Assembly: GCA_018267475.1 (NCBI GenBank)
Contig: JAFDYI010000012.1
Coordinates: forward strand, 124,001 to 188,000
Reading direction: 5' to 3'
Source of the DNA: Bacteroidota bacterium
GTDB taxonomy: Bacteria; Bacteroidota; Bacteroidia; B-17B0; Aurantibacillaceae
Length of the DNA stretch: 64,000 nt
Shown in pieces: positions 35,806-44,523 of the stretch. The translations under genes were made by a program, and so were the position numbers. Every line of letters begins with the position of its first letter. The first letter of the stretch is position 1. The notes beneath the pieces are model-generated. The model was not told the DNA's origin and made no database searches. It worked only from the letters and a program-made list of their open reading frames with translations.

Positions 35806-37378
35806 ATGGAAATAAAGAGGCCTAAGCAGGTTCATACTCACTGGGATGCGGATAAAAAGCAATGGTTGTTTAACCACAGAAAAACAAAGCGCCCCACCTT
35901 CATCACGGTATTTTTTATACTAATTATTTTTATACCGGTATCCATTAAAGTATTTTTTACTGACATTAATACAGAGATTATTTTCCCTGCTGAAATAATG
36001 ATTGGTGGTTTGGGTTTGTATTTTTTAAGGACTTTTTTTTTACAAAAACAAGACTATATAAAAAGCAATTTTTTTAGACATCCTATTACTTACCTTGTTT
36101 TCGCGTACTTTATAACAGGAGTTTTATCTTGTTTTTTTTCTTCTATGCCAATCGTTTCATTAAAAGCACTAGTGGTTCAGGTTAGTTATATTATGGTGTT
36201 TTATTTTGGGGCTTATATGCTTATGGGCAAAAGTAATGCAATGTATTATTGGAATATAATGAAACTATACGGATTGGCTTTAGCAGCAGTTGTTGTTTAT
36301 TCCTTTATTTCTCAGATGGGTTTAGGATTTAATCGGAGTGGAGCATCATACGCCTCATACCCTTTTTTTAACGACCATACTATTTATGCTGCAACCATTG
36401 TGTTTGTTCTGCCTTCATTCGTCTGCATGTGTTTGTTTTCACCTATATTTAATCTTTCGTATAAAGAGAGAGCACTATTTATTTTATTAATGATATTACT
36501 TATTGTATCTCTATTTTTTTCCTTTTGCAGAGCGGCAGACATAAGCGTAATTTTTCTGATGCTTTTACTAGGATTTATCAAAATGAAAATGCGGTTTAAT
36601 TTCTTTTTGCTATTTGCAGGGGTATTCACATGCGGTGTAGTTATATTTTCCGGCCACATTGTAGAGTATTTTAAGAAAAACAAAGTGGATTCTAATGTAA
36701 AAAATGCAGGGTTTTATGAACAAGTTGCTTCCGTTACCAATATTACTACCGATGCAAGTAATGCCGAGCGAATAAACCGATGGGCTTGTAGCATTCGGAT
36801 GTTTAAAGATAAGCCATTTGTTGGATTTGGCCCTGGCACTTTCCAGTTTAAATATATCGACTATCAAGTATCTAACGAGCAAACATATATGAGTGTAAAA
36901 AAGCCGTACGACCCCAATTTAATAGCTCATTATTACTGGTCAAATGGGCTAAAAATAAATTCAAACCGCAAAGGCTTTCGGGGCAGAGGAGGATCGGCGC
37001 ATTCGGAGTATTTTTTAGTATTAGCCGAGGAAGGATATTTTCTTTATTATTTTTTTTACTGCTCCCATTAATTACCTTGCGCACAGCTTTAAAAATAGTT
37101 TACACAACAAGCGATAAATTAGTAAAAACAACAGCCATTGTTTGTTTACTGGGACTCGCATCATACTTCGTGCACGCTATATTTAATAATTTTTTAGACG
37201 ATTGTAAGATAGCATCTCTGTTTTGGATTTCCTTAAGTTGTTTAGCCTCGCTAGATACTGAAAGCGACAATAAAAAAATTTTAAATAAAAATTGAATGCG
37301 TTTTACTTTATTACCAGACAAAAAGAAAATGCTCAATATACATCCTTAGAAGAGTTTGATATTGATGATGATGTTTAA
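35806..37378 (+). pseudogene. O-antigen ligase/polymerase-type membrane protein, two frameshifts
   Basis: A polytopic protein of the O-antigen ligase (WaaL/Wzy_C) family. The first frame (421 residues, to 37071) has about ten hydrophobic helices and the typical loop RINRWACSIRMFKDKPFVGFGPGTF and HSEYFLVLAEEG, then stops early. The missing C-terminus continues in the next frame (LLPLITLRTALKIVY ... LDTES) and, after a second shift, in the third frame (LNAFYFITRQKENAQY ... DIDDDV, stop 37376-37378). Both shifts fit loss of one base in a run: T8 at 37050-37057 and A5 at 37287-37291. Repaired, it would encode 524 residues. It may be decayed, phase-variable or a sequencing artefact; no slippery motif for programmed shifting is seen. 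Confidence 0.8.
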
Positions 37379-37442
37379 AAAACGAGCGCATAAATAAAAC
37401 CAACCCTTTTAAATAATTTTAAAATGGTATCTCTGTAGATAT

Positions 37443-37940
37443 TTAGTATTGAGAAAACCCGGTACGCTCAGATAGTTTATTTTCTATCAACATACCTACG
37501 CAGGCTGCATCCATGGCTTTCCCTTTTTGTTCTTTTGTATCACCTACAGGAACGGTGGCTTCAATAATAAGTTGGCGTGTGGTGGCTGCCGAAAATTCAA
37601 ACTGTTGTGTGTCGTCATTTTTGGTATTGTCAAACAACAATTCATTTGTTTTTGAGTCATAAATTTTAAAATTTACTTTTTCACCTAAAATAGTTTCGCA
37701 GCAAACACTGATGCGGTAATCGTTTCCTTTATACACAATACAGCGCATTTTGGACACGGTTCCTTGCGAAAACAAACCGCTTTTTGATTGTGCGTTATAC
37801 ATAAATTGGCGCGCATCGCGGCGTGTACCTTCCATGTAGCAGGCTTTGCGATGAAAATTAGTGCAAACGCCTCCTTGGGCTTGTGCTTTTTCAGTTAAAA
37901 AAAGAGTGCTTATCAATAAAGTTAAAAATACGTGTTTCAT
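37443..37940 (-). CDS. Exported protein of unknown function
   Basis: A 165-residue protein with a signal peptide (MKHVFLTLLISTLFLTEKAQAQ). The mature part has six or so cysteines (VCTNFHRKACYMEG, CIVYKGN, VCCETILGE, DAACVGM), so disulfides are likely outside the cytoplasm. The strands RISVCCETILGEKVNFKIYD and FEFSAATTRQLIIEATV suggest a small beta-sandwich. It follows the lipoprotein gene by 22 nt and is probably co-expressed with it. I recognise no family. Confidence 0.7.
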   Translation of the reverse strand: MKHVFLTLLISTLFLTEKAQAQGGVCTNFHRKACYMEGTRRDARQFMYNAQSKSGLFSQGTVSKMRCIVYKGNDYRISVCCETILGEKVNFKIYDSKTNELLFDNTKNDDTQQFEFSAATTRQLIIEATVPVGDTKEQKGKAMDAACVGMLIENKLSERTGFSQY

Positions 37941-37962
37941 ACTTAAATGTTTATGTGTTCGG

Positions 37963-38877
37963 TTATTTTCCTATAAATGAATTTCTAATAGAGGCTACTT
38001 TTTCGGCAATGGCTTTGTATTGCGTTTCGGTTATTTGCATTTCGCTGCCACCGCCCAATACGGTGGTTCCTTTTTCTTTTTTCACCGCTAAGGCACCTTC
38101 TTCTTTTTCGGGCACTTGATTAAATACATTTTTTAAGCCTTCTAGTTGTGTCATCGTTTCTTTTACCGCGGCGTCGCTTTCGTATTTTTTCATAAAATCA
38201 ATGACGTTTTCAAGGGTAAATTTTTCGTCGGCAATTCTATCTACAGCAGGGTTTTTAGCGCTGTATTTTACCAGGTTGCAAGCAATATGCAAGCCTTCTA
38301 TATAACCTCCGGCCACCGCTAAAGCCAAGGTGTTTCCTTTTTGCGAATTCTGTAGGGTTTCAAAAGAAGAAAAATACAAGTTGTCGGCAATACTTACTAA
38401 AGAATCAGCGTTACCCATATTTTTTTCTAAACTTTGTAAGGTGCTGACGCTAATAATATTGGATATTCCTACCCCGTCGCCCAGTTGTTTTACGGCTTTA
38501 AAGTATTTGAGGGCGTTCGATCCTATCTCAAAAATAGAGCAGTAGGTAAGGTCGCAACTGTAGGCCCCAAAGTTCAAGGCTTGCGATTTAGCGTCCACGT
38601 AATTTTTTGCATTATCGGGGTTGTTAAGCATATCTACCCGTTTATTGTTTTTGCCGGCCACTTGTTTTATAAACACAAACATTTCTTTAGGAGAAGGGAT
38701 TTGGTAGGTCATCTCCGAGCTGGATTGTGTGCCGGGAGCTTCGGTGGTTTCTACTTTTGTAGTATCGGCCGATAGGTTTTCGCTATCTGATTTGGCATCG
38801 CCTCCGCCGCAAGAAGTCATTAAAAAAAGGCTGCTGAAAGCGGCTGCCGAAAGGGTTTTGATAAGGGGTTTTTTCAT
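37963..38877 (-). CDS. Lipoprotein of unknown function
   Basis: A 304-residue lipoprotein. The lipobox is MTSC at about residues 20-23, followed by GGGDAKSDSEN, an acidic Ser/Thr-rich linker (to about 55) of the sort used for surface-exposed Bacteroidota lipoproteins. The rest is mostly helical (KYFKAVKQLGDGVGISNIISV, SLEKNMGNADSLVSIADNLYF), with LAVAGGYIEGLHIACNLV near the middle. I do not recognise the family by name; such helical lipoproteins are common in this phylum. It heads a two-gene unit with the Cys-rich exported protein. Confidence 0.75.
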   Translation of the reverse strand: MKKPLIKTLSAAAFSSLFLMTSCGGGDAKSDSENLSADTTKVETTEAPGTQSSSEMTYQIPSPKEMFVFIKQVAGKNNKRVDMLNNPDNAKNYVDAKSQALNFGAYSCDLTYCSIFEIGSNALKYFKAVKQLGDGVGISNIISVSTLQSLEKNMGNADSLVSIADNLYFSSFETLQNSQKGNTLALAVAGGYIEGLHIACNLVKYSAKNPAVDRIADEKFTLENVIDFMKKYESDAAVKETMTQLEGLKNVFNQVPEKEEGALAVKKEKGTTVLGGGSEMQITETQYKAIAEKVASIRNSFIGK

Positions 38878-38900
38878 ACGTGAGGTATCAAAGGTTAAAG

Positions 38901-38908
38901 CAAATATA
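38901..38908 (-). promoter_or_regulatory. -7 box TATATTTG before the lipoprotein gene
   Basis: Perfect TAnnTTTG on the minus strand, 23 nt before the ATG, in the 38-nt gap after sucC. It separates the lipoprotein unit from sucC transcription. Confidence 0.55.
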
Positions 38909-38915
38909 TAAAAAA

Positions 38916-40109
38916 TTAGTTATTAATTACTTTTTTTACTAAATCGGCTGCTTCTTGCAACAAGATAGCCGAATATACTTTCAGGCCGGAGGCTTCTATT
39001 AGTTTTTTTGCTTCTTCGGCATTAGTACCTTGCAGGCGCACGATGATGGGTACGGGTATGCTGCCCATATTTTTGTACGCATCAACAATGCCCTGTGCTA
39101 CGCGGTCGCAGCGCACAATACCTCCAAATATATTAACCAAAATAGCTTTTACATTTTTATCTTTTAATATAATGCGAAAGGCTTTTTCTACGCGTTCGGC
39201 ATTGGCGGTACCTCCCACATCTAAGAAGTTGGCCGGGTCGCCTCCGCTTAGTTTAATAATATCCATGGTGGCCATAGCTAAGCCGGCTCCGTTTACCATA
39301 CAGCCTACGTTTCCGTCTAATTTTACGTAGTTAAGTTCGGCTTTACGAGCTTCTACATCTATGGGGTTTTCTTCCAATTCATCGCGCATGGCTTCAATAT
39401 CTTTGTGGCGATATAGGGCGTTATCATCTAAAGTTACTTTGGCATCTACGGCAATAATTTTATCGTCTGATGTTTTTAGTACCGGGTTTATTTCAAACAA
39501 AGAAGCGTCAATGCTTACGTAGGCGTTGTACAAGCTGGCTACAAACTTGGTCATTTCTTTAAAGGCATTGCCGCTTAGGCCTAAGTTAAAAGCTACTTTA
39601 CGGCATTGAAAATCGCGCAGGCCTACTTTCGGATCAATTTCTTCTTTCCATATTAAGTGGGGGGTTGTTTCGGCTACGTGCTCTATATCCATGCCGCCTT
39701 CGGTGCTGTACATGATAATGTTTTTTCCGGTAGTGCGGTTTAATAAGATGCTCATATAAAACTCTTTAGTAGGCGATGCACCGGGGTAGTACACATCTTG
39801 AGCCACGAGTACTTTATGCACCTTTTTTCCTTCTTTAGATGTTTGAGGTGTTATTAGTTGCATGCCAATAATGTTGGTAGCTACTTCTTTTGCTTTTTCT
39901 AAGTTAGGAGCAAATTTTACTCCGCCTCCTTTGCCGCGTCCACCCGCGTGTATTTGAGCTTTTATTACTACGCCATCGCACTTATGGGTTTCCATTACTT
40001 TTTTTGCGGCTTCTACGGCTTGTTCGGGGGTTTCGGCCACAATGCCTTCTTGTACGGCTACGCCAAAACTTTTTAAGATGCTTTTTCCTTGATACTCGTG
40101 AATGTTCAT
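38916..40109 (-). CDS. sucC: Succinyl-CoA synthetase beta subunit
   Basis: A 397-residue SucC, the ATP-grasp subunit that binds ADP and succinate in the TCA cycle step succinyl-CoA to succinate. MNIHEYQGKSILKSFGV, KAQIHAGGRGKGGGVK, ASLFEINPV, NGAGLAMATMDIIKL and GGIVRCDRVAQGI are family hallmarks. The alpha subunit gene sucD is not adjacent, so the two subunits are expressed from different loci. A perfect -7 box lies 46 nt upstream. Confidence 0.97.
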   Translation of the reverse strand: MNIHEYQGKSILKSFGVAVQEGIVAETPEQAVEAAKKVMETHKCDGVVIKAQIHAGGRGKGGGVKFAPNLEKAKEVATNIIGMQLITPQTSKEGKKVHKVLVAQDVYYPGASPTKEFYMSILLNRTTGKNIIMYSTEGGMDIEHVAETTPHLIWKEEIDPKVGLRDFQCRKVAFNLGLSGNAFKEMTKFVASLYNAYVSIDASLFEINPVLKTSDDKIIAVDAKVTLDDNALYRHKDIEAMRDELEENPIDVEARKAELNYVKLDGNVGCMVNGAGLAMATMDIIKLSGGDPANFLDVGGTANAERVEKAFRIILKDKNVKAILVNIFGGIVRCDRVAQGIVDAYKNMGSIPVPIIVRLQGTNAEEAKKLIEASGLKVYSAILLQEAADLVKKVINN

Positions 40110-40155
40110 ATCGTTTACTATTAGGTTTGTAAAATTACAATTGCAATATACCGCC

Positions 40156-40163
40156 CAAAAGTA
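40156..40163 (-). promoter_or_regulatory. -7 box TACTTTTG before sucC
   Basis: Perfect TAnnTTTG match on the minus strand, 46 nt before the ATG of sucC, giving a leader of about 40 nt. Confidence 0.55.
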
Positions 40164-40228
40164 CTAGTTTTTTGCAAATAGCCATACTCTTATTGCCTTT
40201 TTTACAAAAGCCGATGGCTAATCGGTTT

Positions 40229-41272
40229 TTATTTCTTTAAAAAGGCGTCCCAGCCTTGCGCTGTAAGCGGTATGGAGCTGCCTGAGCGGGTTACAAGTTG
40301 CGCGCCGGCGGCTTTATCGGTTATATGTCCAATGATGGTGAAGTCGGGGTGGTTTTTTATTTTTTCAAAATCTTTTTGGTTTATGGTAAACAGCAGTTCA
40401 TAATCTTCGCCTCCGCTAAGGGCGCAAAGGGTAGGGTCTATATTAAAATCTTGGGCGCGAGATACGGTCATGCTGTCTAACGGAATTTTTTCTTCGTATA
40501 GGGTGCAGCCTACCGAAGATTGGTCGCACAGGTGTAAAATTTCGGAGGCCAAACCATCGCTTATATCTATCATAGAAGTGGGTTTTATATCCAATTCTTT
40601 TAAGATGGGGCGTATATCGGTGCGGGCTTCGGGTTTTAGCTGGCGTTCTAAAATATAATCGTTGCCCTCTAAGTCGGGTTGGATGTTGGGGTTTTCTTTA
40701 AACACGGCTTTTTCGCGTTCTAAAATTTGTAAGCCCATGTACGAGCCTCCTAAATCGCCGGTTACCACCAGCAAATCTTTTTCTTGCGCCCCGTTTCTAT
40801 ACACAATTTCGTTTTTTTCGGCTTCTCCTATTATGCTGATGCTGATGCACAAGCCGCTAAGAGAGGAGGTGGTATCGCCTCCTACCAAATCCACTTTATA
40901 TTTTTTGCAGGCCGCCAATACGCCGCTGTACAATTCTTCTAAGGCTTCTACCGAAAAACGATTCGATGCCGCAAGGCTTAGCGTTATCTGCTTGGGTACC
41001 CCATTCATAGCGCATATATCCGATACATTAACGGCCACTGCCTTATAGCCCAGGTGTTTAAGGGGCACATAGGTTAGGTCAAAGTGTACTCCTTCTATCA
41101 GCATATCGGTAGATAAGAGTATGTGCTGCCCGCCCGGCTCTATTACGGCCGCATCATCGCCCACGCCTTTTATAGAGTTGCTGTGTTGTAATTTTATGGT
41201 TTTGGTAAGGTGTTTTATGAGCCCAAATTCGCCCATTTGCGACAATTCGGTTCGGGTATTGTTTTCAAACAT
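40229..41272 (-). CDS. thiL: Thiamine-monophosphate kinase
   Basis: A 347-residue ThiL that phosphorylates thiamine monophosphate to the active cofactor TPP. The N-terminal GEFGLIKHLTK, the Mg/ATP motif GVGDDAAVI and LLSTDMLIEGVHFDL, then VGGDTTSS, MIDISDGLASEIL and GGEDYELLFTI are all typical. No other thi gene and no TPP riboswitch is visible near it. A short stem (ACCGAT/ATCGGC) just beyond the stop lacks a T-tract and is a doubtful terminator. Confidence 0.95.
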   Translation of the reverse strand: MFENNTRTELSQMGEFGLIKHLTKTIKLQHSNSIKGVGDDAAVIEPGGQHILLSTDMLIEGVHFDLTYVPLKHLGYKAVAVNVSDICAMNGVPKQITLSLAASNRFSVEALEELYSGVLAACKKYKVDLVGGDTTSSLSGLCISISIIGEAEKNEIVYRNGAQEKDLLVVTGDLGGSYMGLQILEREKAVFKENPNIQPDLEGNDYILERQLKPEARTDIRPILKELDIKPTSMIDISDGLASEILHLCDQSSVGCTLYEEKIPLDSMTVSRAQDFNIDPTLCALSGGEDYELLFTINQKDFEKIKNHPDFTIIGHITDKAAGAQLVTRSGSSIPLTAQGWDAFLKK

Positions 41273-41290
41273 AACGTGTTTTTAGCGCTT

Positions 41291-41298
41291 CAAAGATA
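41291..41298 (-). promoter_or_regulatory. -7 box TATCTTTG before thiL
   Basis: Perfect TAnnTTTG match on the minus strand, 18 nt before the ATG of thiL. The remaining intergenic sequence to 41460 is AT-rich with no other signal noticed. Confidence 0.57.
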
Positions 41299-41460
41299 GG
41301 GAGAAAAAAGAAGTATCAAGGTAAAGAACGCCCAAAAGGATTTTTTTCATTCTTTTTTGGCAAAAAATACAAGCAAATGAGGTGTAGCAGATAAAAACGC
41401 AGAACAAAAATCAAGTAGAAAACAAAAAAACGGAAGGACTTTCGGTGTTTTAACTTTTTT

Positions 41461-41494
41461 TTTGAAACAGTTATTCTTTTTTTTTGTACTTTTA
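41461..41494 (+). promoter_or_regulatory. Promoter of the sensor kinase operon: TTTG-N22-TACTTTTA
   Basis: -33 TTTG at 41461-41464 and TACTTTTA at 41487-41494 (one mismatch to TAnnTTTG), 31 nt before the ATG at 41526. Confidence 0.52.
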
Positions 41495-41525
41495 GGCATA
41501 GCTTATATTGAGCTTGTTTTTTTGT

Positions 41526-44510
41526 ATGCTGAAACGTGTTTTTTTGTGTGTGTTGTATTTGGTTTTGGGGCTAAATCAGATGTTTTCACAAACCTATAAT
41601 TTTGATTTTATAGGTTTAGAGAAAGGCCTGCCTCAATCGCAAATTAATTGTATAAAAGAAGACACCCGTGGTTACTTGTGGTTTGGCACGCAGGGTGGCG
41701 GCGTAGCTTGTTACGATGGCGTATCGTTTAAAGTATATGATGAAAGCAACGGACTGGCCGGAAACATGGTTACCGCCATTGATGAAGATGCCAACGGCAC
41801 CATGTGGTTTGGCTCTACCTACGGCGGCGTAACCCGCTTTGATGGGCAAAACTTTTTTACGATAAATCAAGAAAACGGATTGTTGAACGACAACATTCTT
41901 AGCTTGCTAACCGATGCTAAAAACCGCGTACACGCATTTACCCCGCAAGGGCTAAGCATCATAGAAGGAAAAAATGTGTATGCTTCAAAAAAAGCATACC
42001 CCTTCTTTAACAAACCCATACAGCAAGCTATTAAAGATTTGCAGGGAAATCTTTGGTTTTTGGCCGACAACAAACTGTATTTGCACAGCGATACCAATTG
42101 GTTTGACGTAAGCAAAGCGTATCAAATAAACAATACCATAAACGATATTTCTCTAGATAATTCGGGCAATATGTGCTTGTGGGTGCAAAACGAAGGGTTA
42201 TTTATTTTATCTAAAAAAGCCAAAAATAAGTATCAAAAAACAGCTTACGCTAAAAACAACACGATAGAACACATAGCTACGCAACGTTTTATGTTTGACA
42301 GCCACAACAACTTATGGCTTGCCACACAAAACCAAGAACTAATAAAAGTGGGGCATAACAAAACGCAAGTGTTTAATAGCAATAACGGCTTGGCGGCGGT
42401 ACAGATAGGCTCTATGTACGAAGACAGGAGCGGTAATGTATGGCTGGGTACACAGGGAAAAGGCATTATAAAATACGCCCCCTCCCCTTTTATTTACTAC
42501 GGTAATTTACCCGGGTTTGATAATGATGCCATATTTGGTATCCTATCTGATAGCGAAGGTAATTTATGGGTTTCTCCCAACGGAAACGAAGTACTGCAAT
42601 ACAACGGCGCTACCACTACCCATTACAATGCAAAAAACGGACTGGACATAAAAAACATACGCATCATAAAACAAGATAAAGAAAAAACAGTATGGGTAGG
42701 CGGCGGCAACGGCTTATTTTATATAAAAAACAAACAAGTACAAAAATTTAAAGCGCTGCCCGACAGTGTAAAAGTACGTTCTTTATTATTTGACACCAAT
42801 GGAACGATGTGGGTAGGCAGCAACGGGCAAGGTATTTATTGTTTTGAAAAAAACAAATTAAGCGCTCATTACGGGCTTGAAAATGGATTAACACATAATT
42901 ACATTCATATTTTGTACCAAGACAGCAAAGGAATAATTTGGATAGGAACCGGAGGAGGCATCAATTATTTTACCAATAACAAAATAGGAAATTATCATCA
43001 CGAACCGGCTTTTTGTAATGATTATATAGGTTCTATAACCGAGGATTTATATGGCAATATGTACTTTGGTACCGATAGGTGTTTGGTACAATACAACCGT
43101 TCTTCATTTAAAATGTTTACTCAAAAAAACGGACTTACCTCAGCTACTATTTTCTCGCTCATAACCGATAATATAGGCAACGTGTGGGTAGGTACCAACA
43201 AGGGTATTGACAAGCTAAGCATTGCCAGTGGCGGCGAAATAACCCGTATAAAAAACTACTCGTACTTAGATGGTTTTATAGGCATTGAGTGCAACAGCAG
43301 AGCCGTTACTAAAGGAAAACGCGGCAACTTGTTTTTTGCCACTATAAAAGGTATCATAGAGTATTTGCCCACCAGCGATATAACCACCGATATAAAACCC
43401 GTAGTGCATATTACCGGTATAGATATTTCTTTTAAACCTTTTGATTTTAATATAAAAGGTTACGAAACCAAAGGCTGGTTCCACCTACCCGAAAACCCTA
43501 CTTTTAAATACAATCAAAACAACCTCACCTTTAAGTTTGTAGGCATCAACAACAGGCAAGCCTCAAAAATGCAATACCAATACATGCTAGAGGGATTTAA
43601 CAACCAATGGACCTCCACCCCCGACCAGCAAGCTACTTATACTAACCTAAAACCCGGAAGCTATACCTTTAAAGTAAAAGCTTATACCGACTCGCCTTAC
43701 AGCTACACCAGTGCTCAATATCATTTTTATATTGCCACCCCTTTTTGGCAATCGGCCTGGTTTTATATCGTTATGATAGGAGGTCTAATTTTCGGTATTT
43801 TTTGGCTTATTCAGTACCGCACCTACAAAGCCGAGCAAAGAAACAAAGAACTGGAAGCCATAGTGCAAGTACGTATTGCCGAAGTAGAAAAAAAAAAAAA
43901 AGAAATAGAATACCTTTTTAAAGAAGTGCACCATCGAGTAAAAAACAATTTGCAGGTAATAAACAGTTTGCTTAACCTCCAAAAAAATTATATTGATAAC
44001 GAAGAGGCACTGAGTGTTTTTCAAGATTGCCAAAACCGAATTTATACCATGAGCTCTATACACGAAAAACTATATCAAAACAGCGAACTATCTACCGTTA
44101 ACTTTAACGAATATATCAAAAATTTAATCAAGCACCTTATCCACACCTATCAGATAAATTACAACATCAAATATCATATAGATGTACATGTGCAAAAAAT
44201 GGATTTAGATACCATCATACCCGTAGGCCTGCTCATTAACGAAATTATATCCAACTCGCTCAAATACGCTTTTTCCTCAAACGATACCCACAACCTCATC
44301 ACCTTTAAAATGAAAAAAAACGAAGACCACAGCTATACCATACTGATTGGCGATAACGGCGTAGGAAGCACCGTAGATATAAACCAAACCCAAACTACTT
44401 TTGGTATGGAGTTGATAAAAACACTTACCGAACAACTGCAAGGAACCATAAAAAAAATACCACAAAAAGGCACTATGTATGAAATTGTTTTTATGGACAT
44501 AGAAAAATAA
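41526..44510 (+). CDS. Reg_prop/Y_Y_Y sensor histidine kinase (HisKA_2 type)
   Basis: A 994-residue membrane sensor kinase. Order: signal peptide (MLKRVFLCVLYLVLGLNQMFSQ); a periplasmic array of two-component-regulator propeller repeats (about 25-630) with recurring ED..G.LWFGT, GLP/GL.., NVWLGT blocks; a Y_Y_Y Ig-like domain (about 658-725, YMLEGFNNQW, YTNLKPGSYTFKVKA); one membrane helix (about 744-763); a coiled-coil; a HisKA_2 dimerisation domain EVHHRVKNNLQVINSLL with His803 the likely phosphosite; and an HATPase_c with NEIISNSLKYAF, GDNGVG and FGMELIKTLTEQL. It has no receiver or DNA-binding domain, unlike hybrid members. The start is ATG 41526 since the upstream TTG precedes no signal. 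The ligand is unknown. Confidence 0.92.
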   Translation: MLKRVFLCVLYLVLGLNQMFSQTYNFDFIGLEKGLPQSQINCIKEDTRGYLWFGTQGGGVACYDGVSFKVYDESNGLAGNMVTAIDEDANGTMWFGSTYGGVTRFDGQNFFTINQENGLLNDNILSLLTDAKNRVHAFTPQGLSIIEGKNVYASKKAYPFFNKPIQQAIKDLQGNLWFLADNKLYLHSDTNWFDVSKAYQINNTINDISLDNSGNMCLWVQNEGLFILSKKAKNKYQKTAYAKNNTIEHIATQRFMFDSHNNLWLATQNQELIKVGHNKTQVFNSNNGLAAVQIGSMYEDRSGNVWLGTQGKGIIKYAPSPFIYYGNLPGFDNDAIFGILSDSEGNLWVSPNGNEVLQYNGATTTHYNAKNGLDIKNIRIIKQDKEKTVWVGGGNGLFYIKNKQVQKFKALPDSVKVRSLLFDTNGTMWVGSNGQGIYCFEKNKLSAHYGLENGLTHNYIHILYQDSKGIIWIGTGGGINYFTNNKIGNYHHEPAFCNDYIGSITEDLYGNMYFGTDRCLVQYNRSSFKMFTQKNGLTSATIFSLITDNIGNVWVGTNKGIDKLSIASGGEITRIKNYSYLDGFIGIECNSRAVTKGKRGNLFFATIKGIIEYLPTSDITTDIKPVVHITGIDISFKPFDFNIKGYETKGWFHLPENPTFKYNQNNLTFKFVGINNRQASKMQYQYMLEGFNNQWTSTPDQQATYTNLKPGSYTFKVKAYTDSPYSYTSAQYHFYIATPFWQSAWFYIVMIGGLIFGIFWLIQYRTYKAEQRNKELEAIVQVRIAEVEKKKKEIEYLFKEVHHRVKNNLQVINSLLNLQKNYIDNEEALSVFQDCQNRIYTMSSIHEKLYQNSELSTVNFNEYIKNLIKHLIHTYQINYNIKYHIDVHVQKMDLDTIIPVGLLINEIISNSLKYAFSSNDTHNLITFKMKKNEDHSYTILIGDNGVGSTVDINQTQTTFGMELIKTLTEQLQGTIKKIPQKGTMYEIVFMDIEK

Positions 44511-44523
44511 AATAAACAAAAAC

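Noticed and set aside
37033-37057. Programmed -1 frameshift in the ligase gene
   Set aside because: No X XXY YYZ slippery heptamer with downstream stem or stop context; a second independent shift is also needed, so a mutation or read error fits better.
40204-40232. Stem ACCGAT/ATCGGC after thiL as a terminator
   Set aside because: Short stem with no T-tract after it on the transcribed strand.
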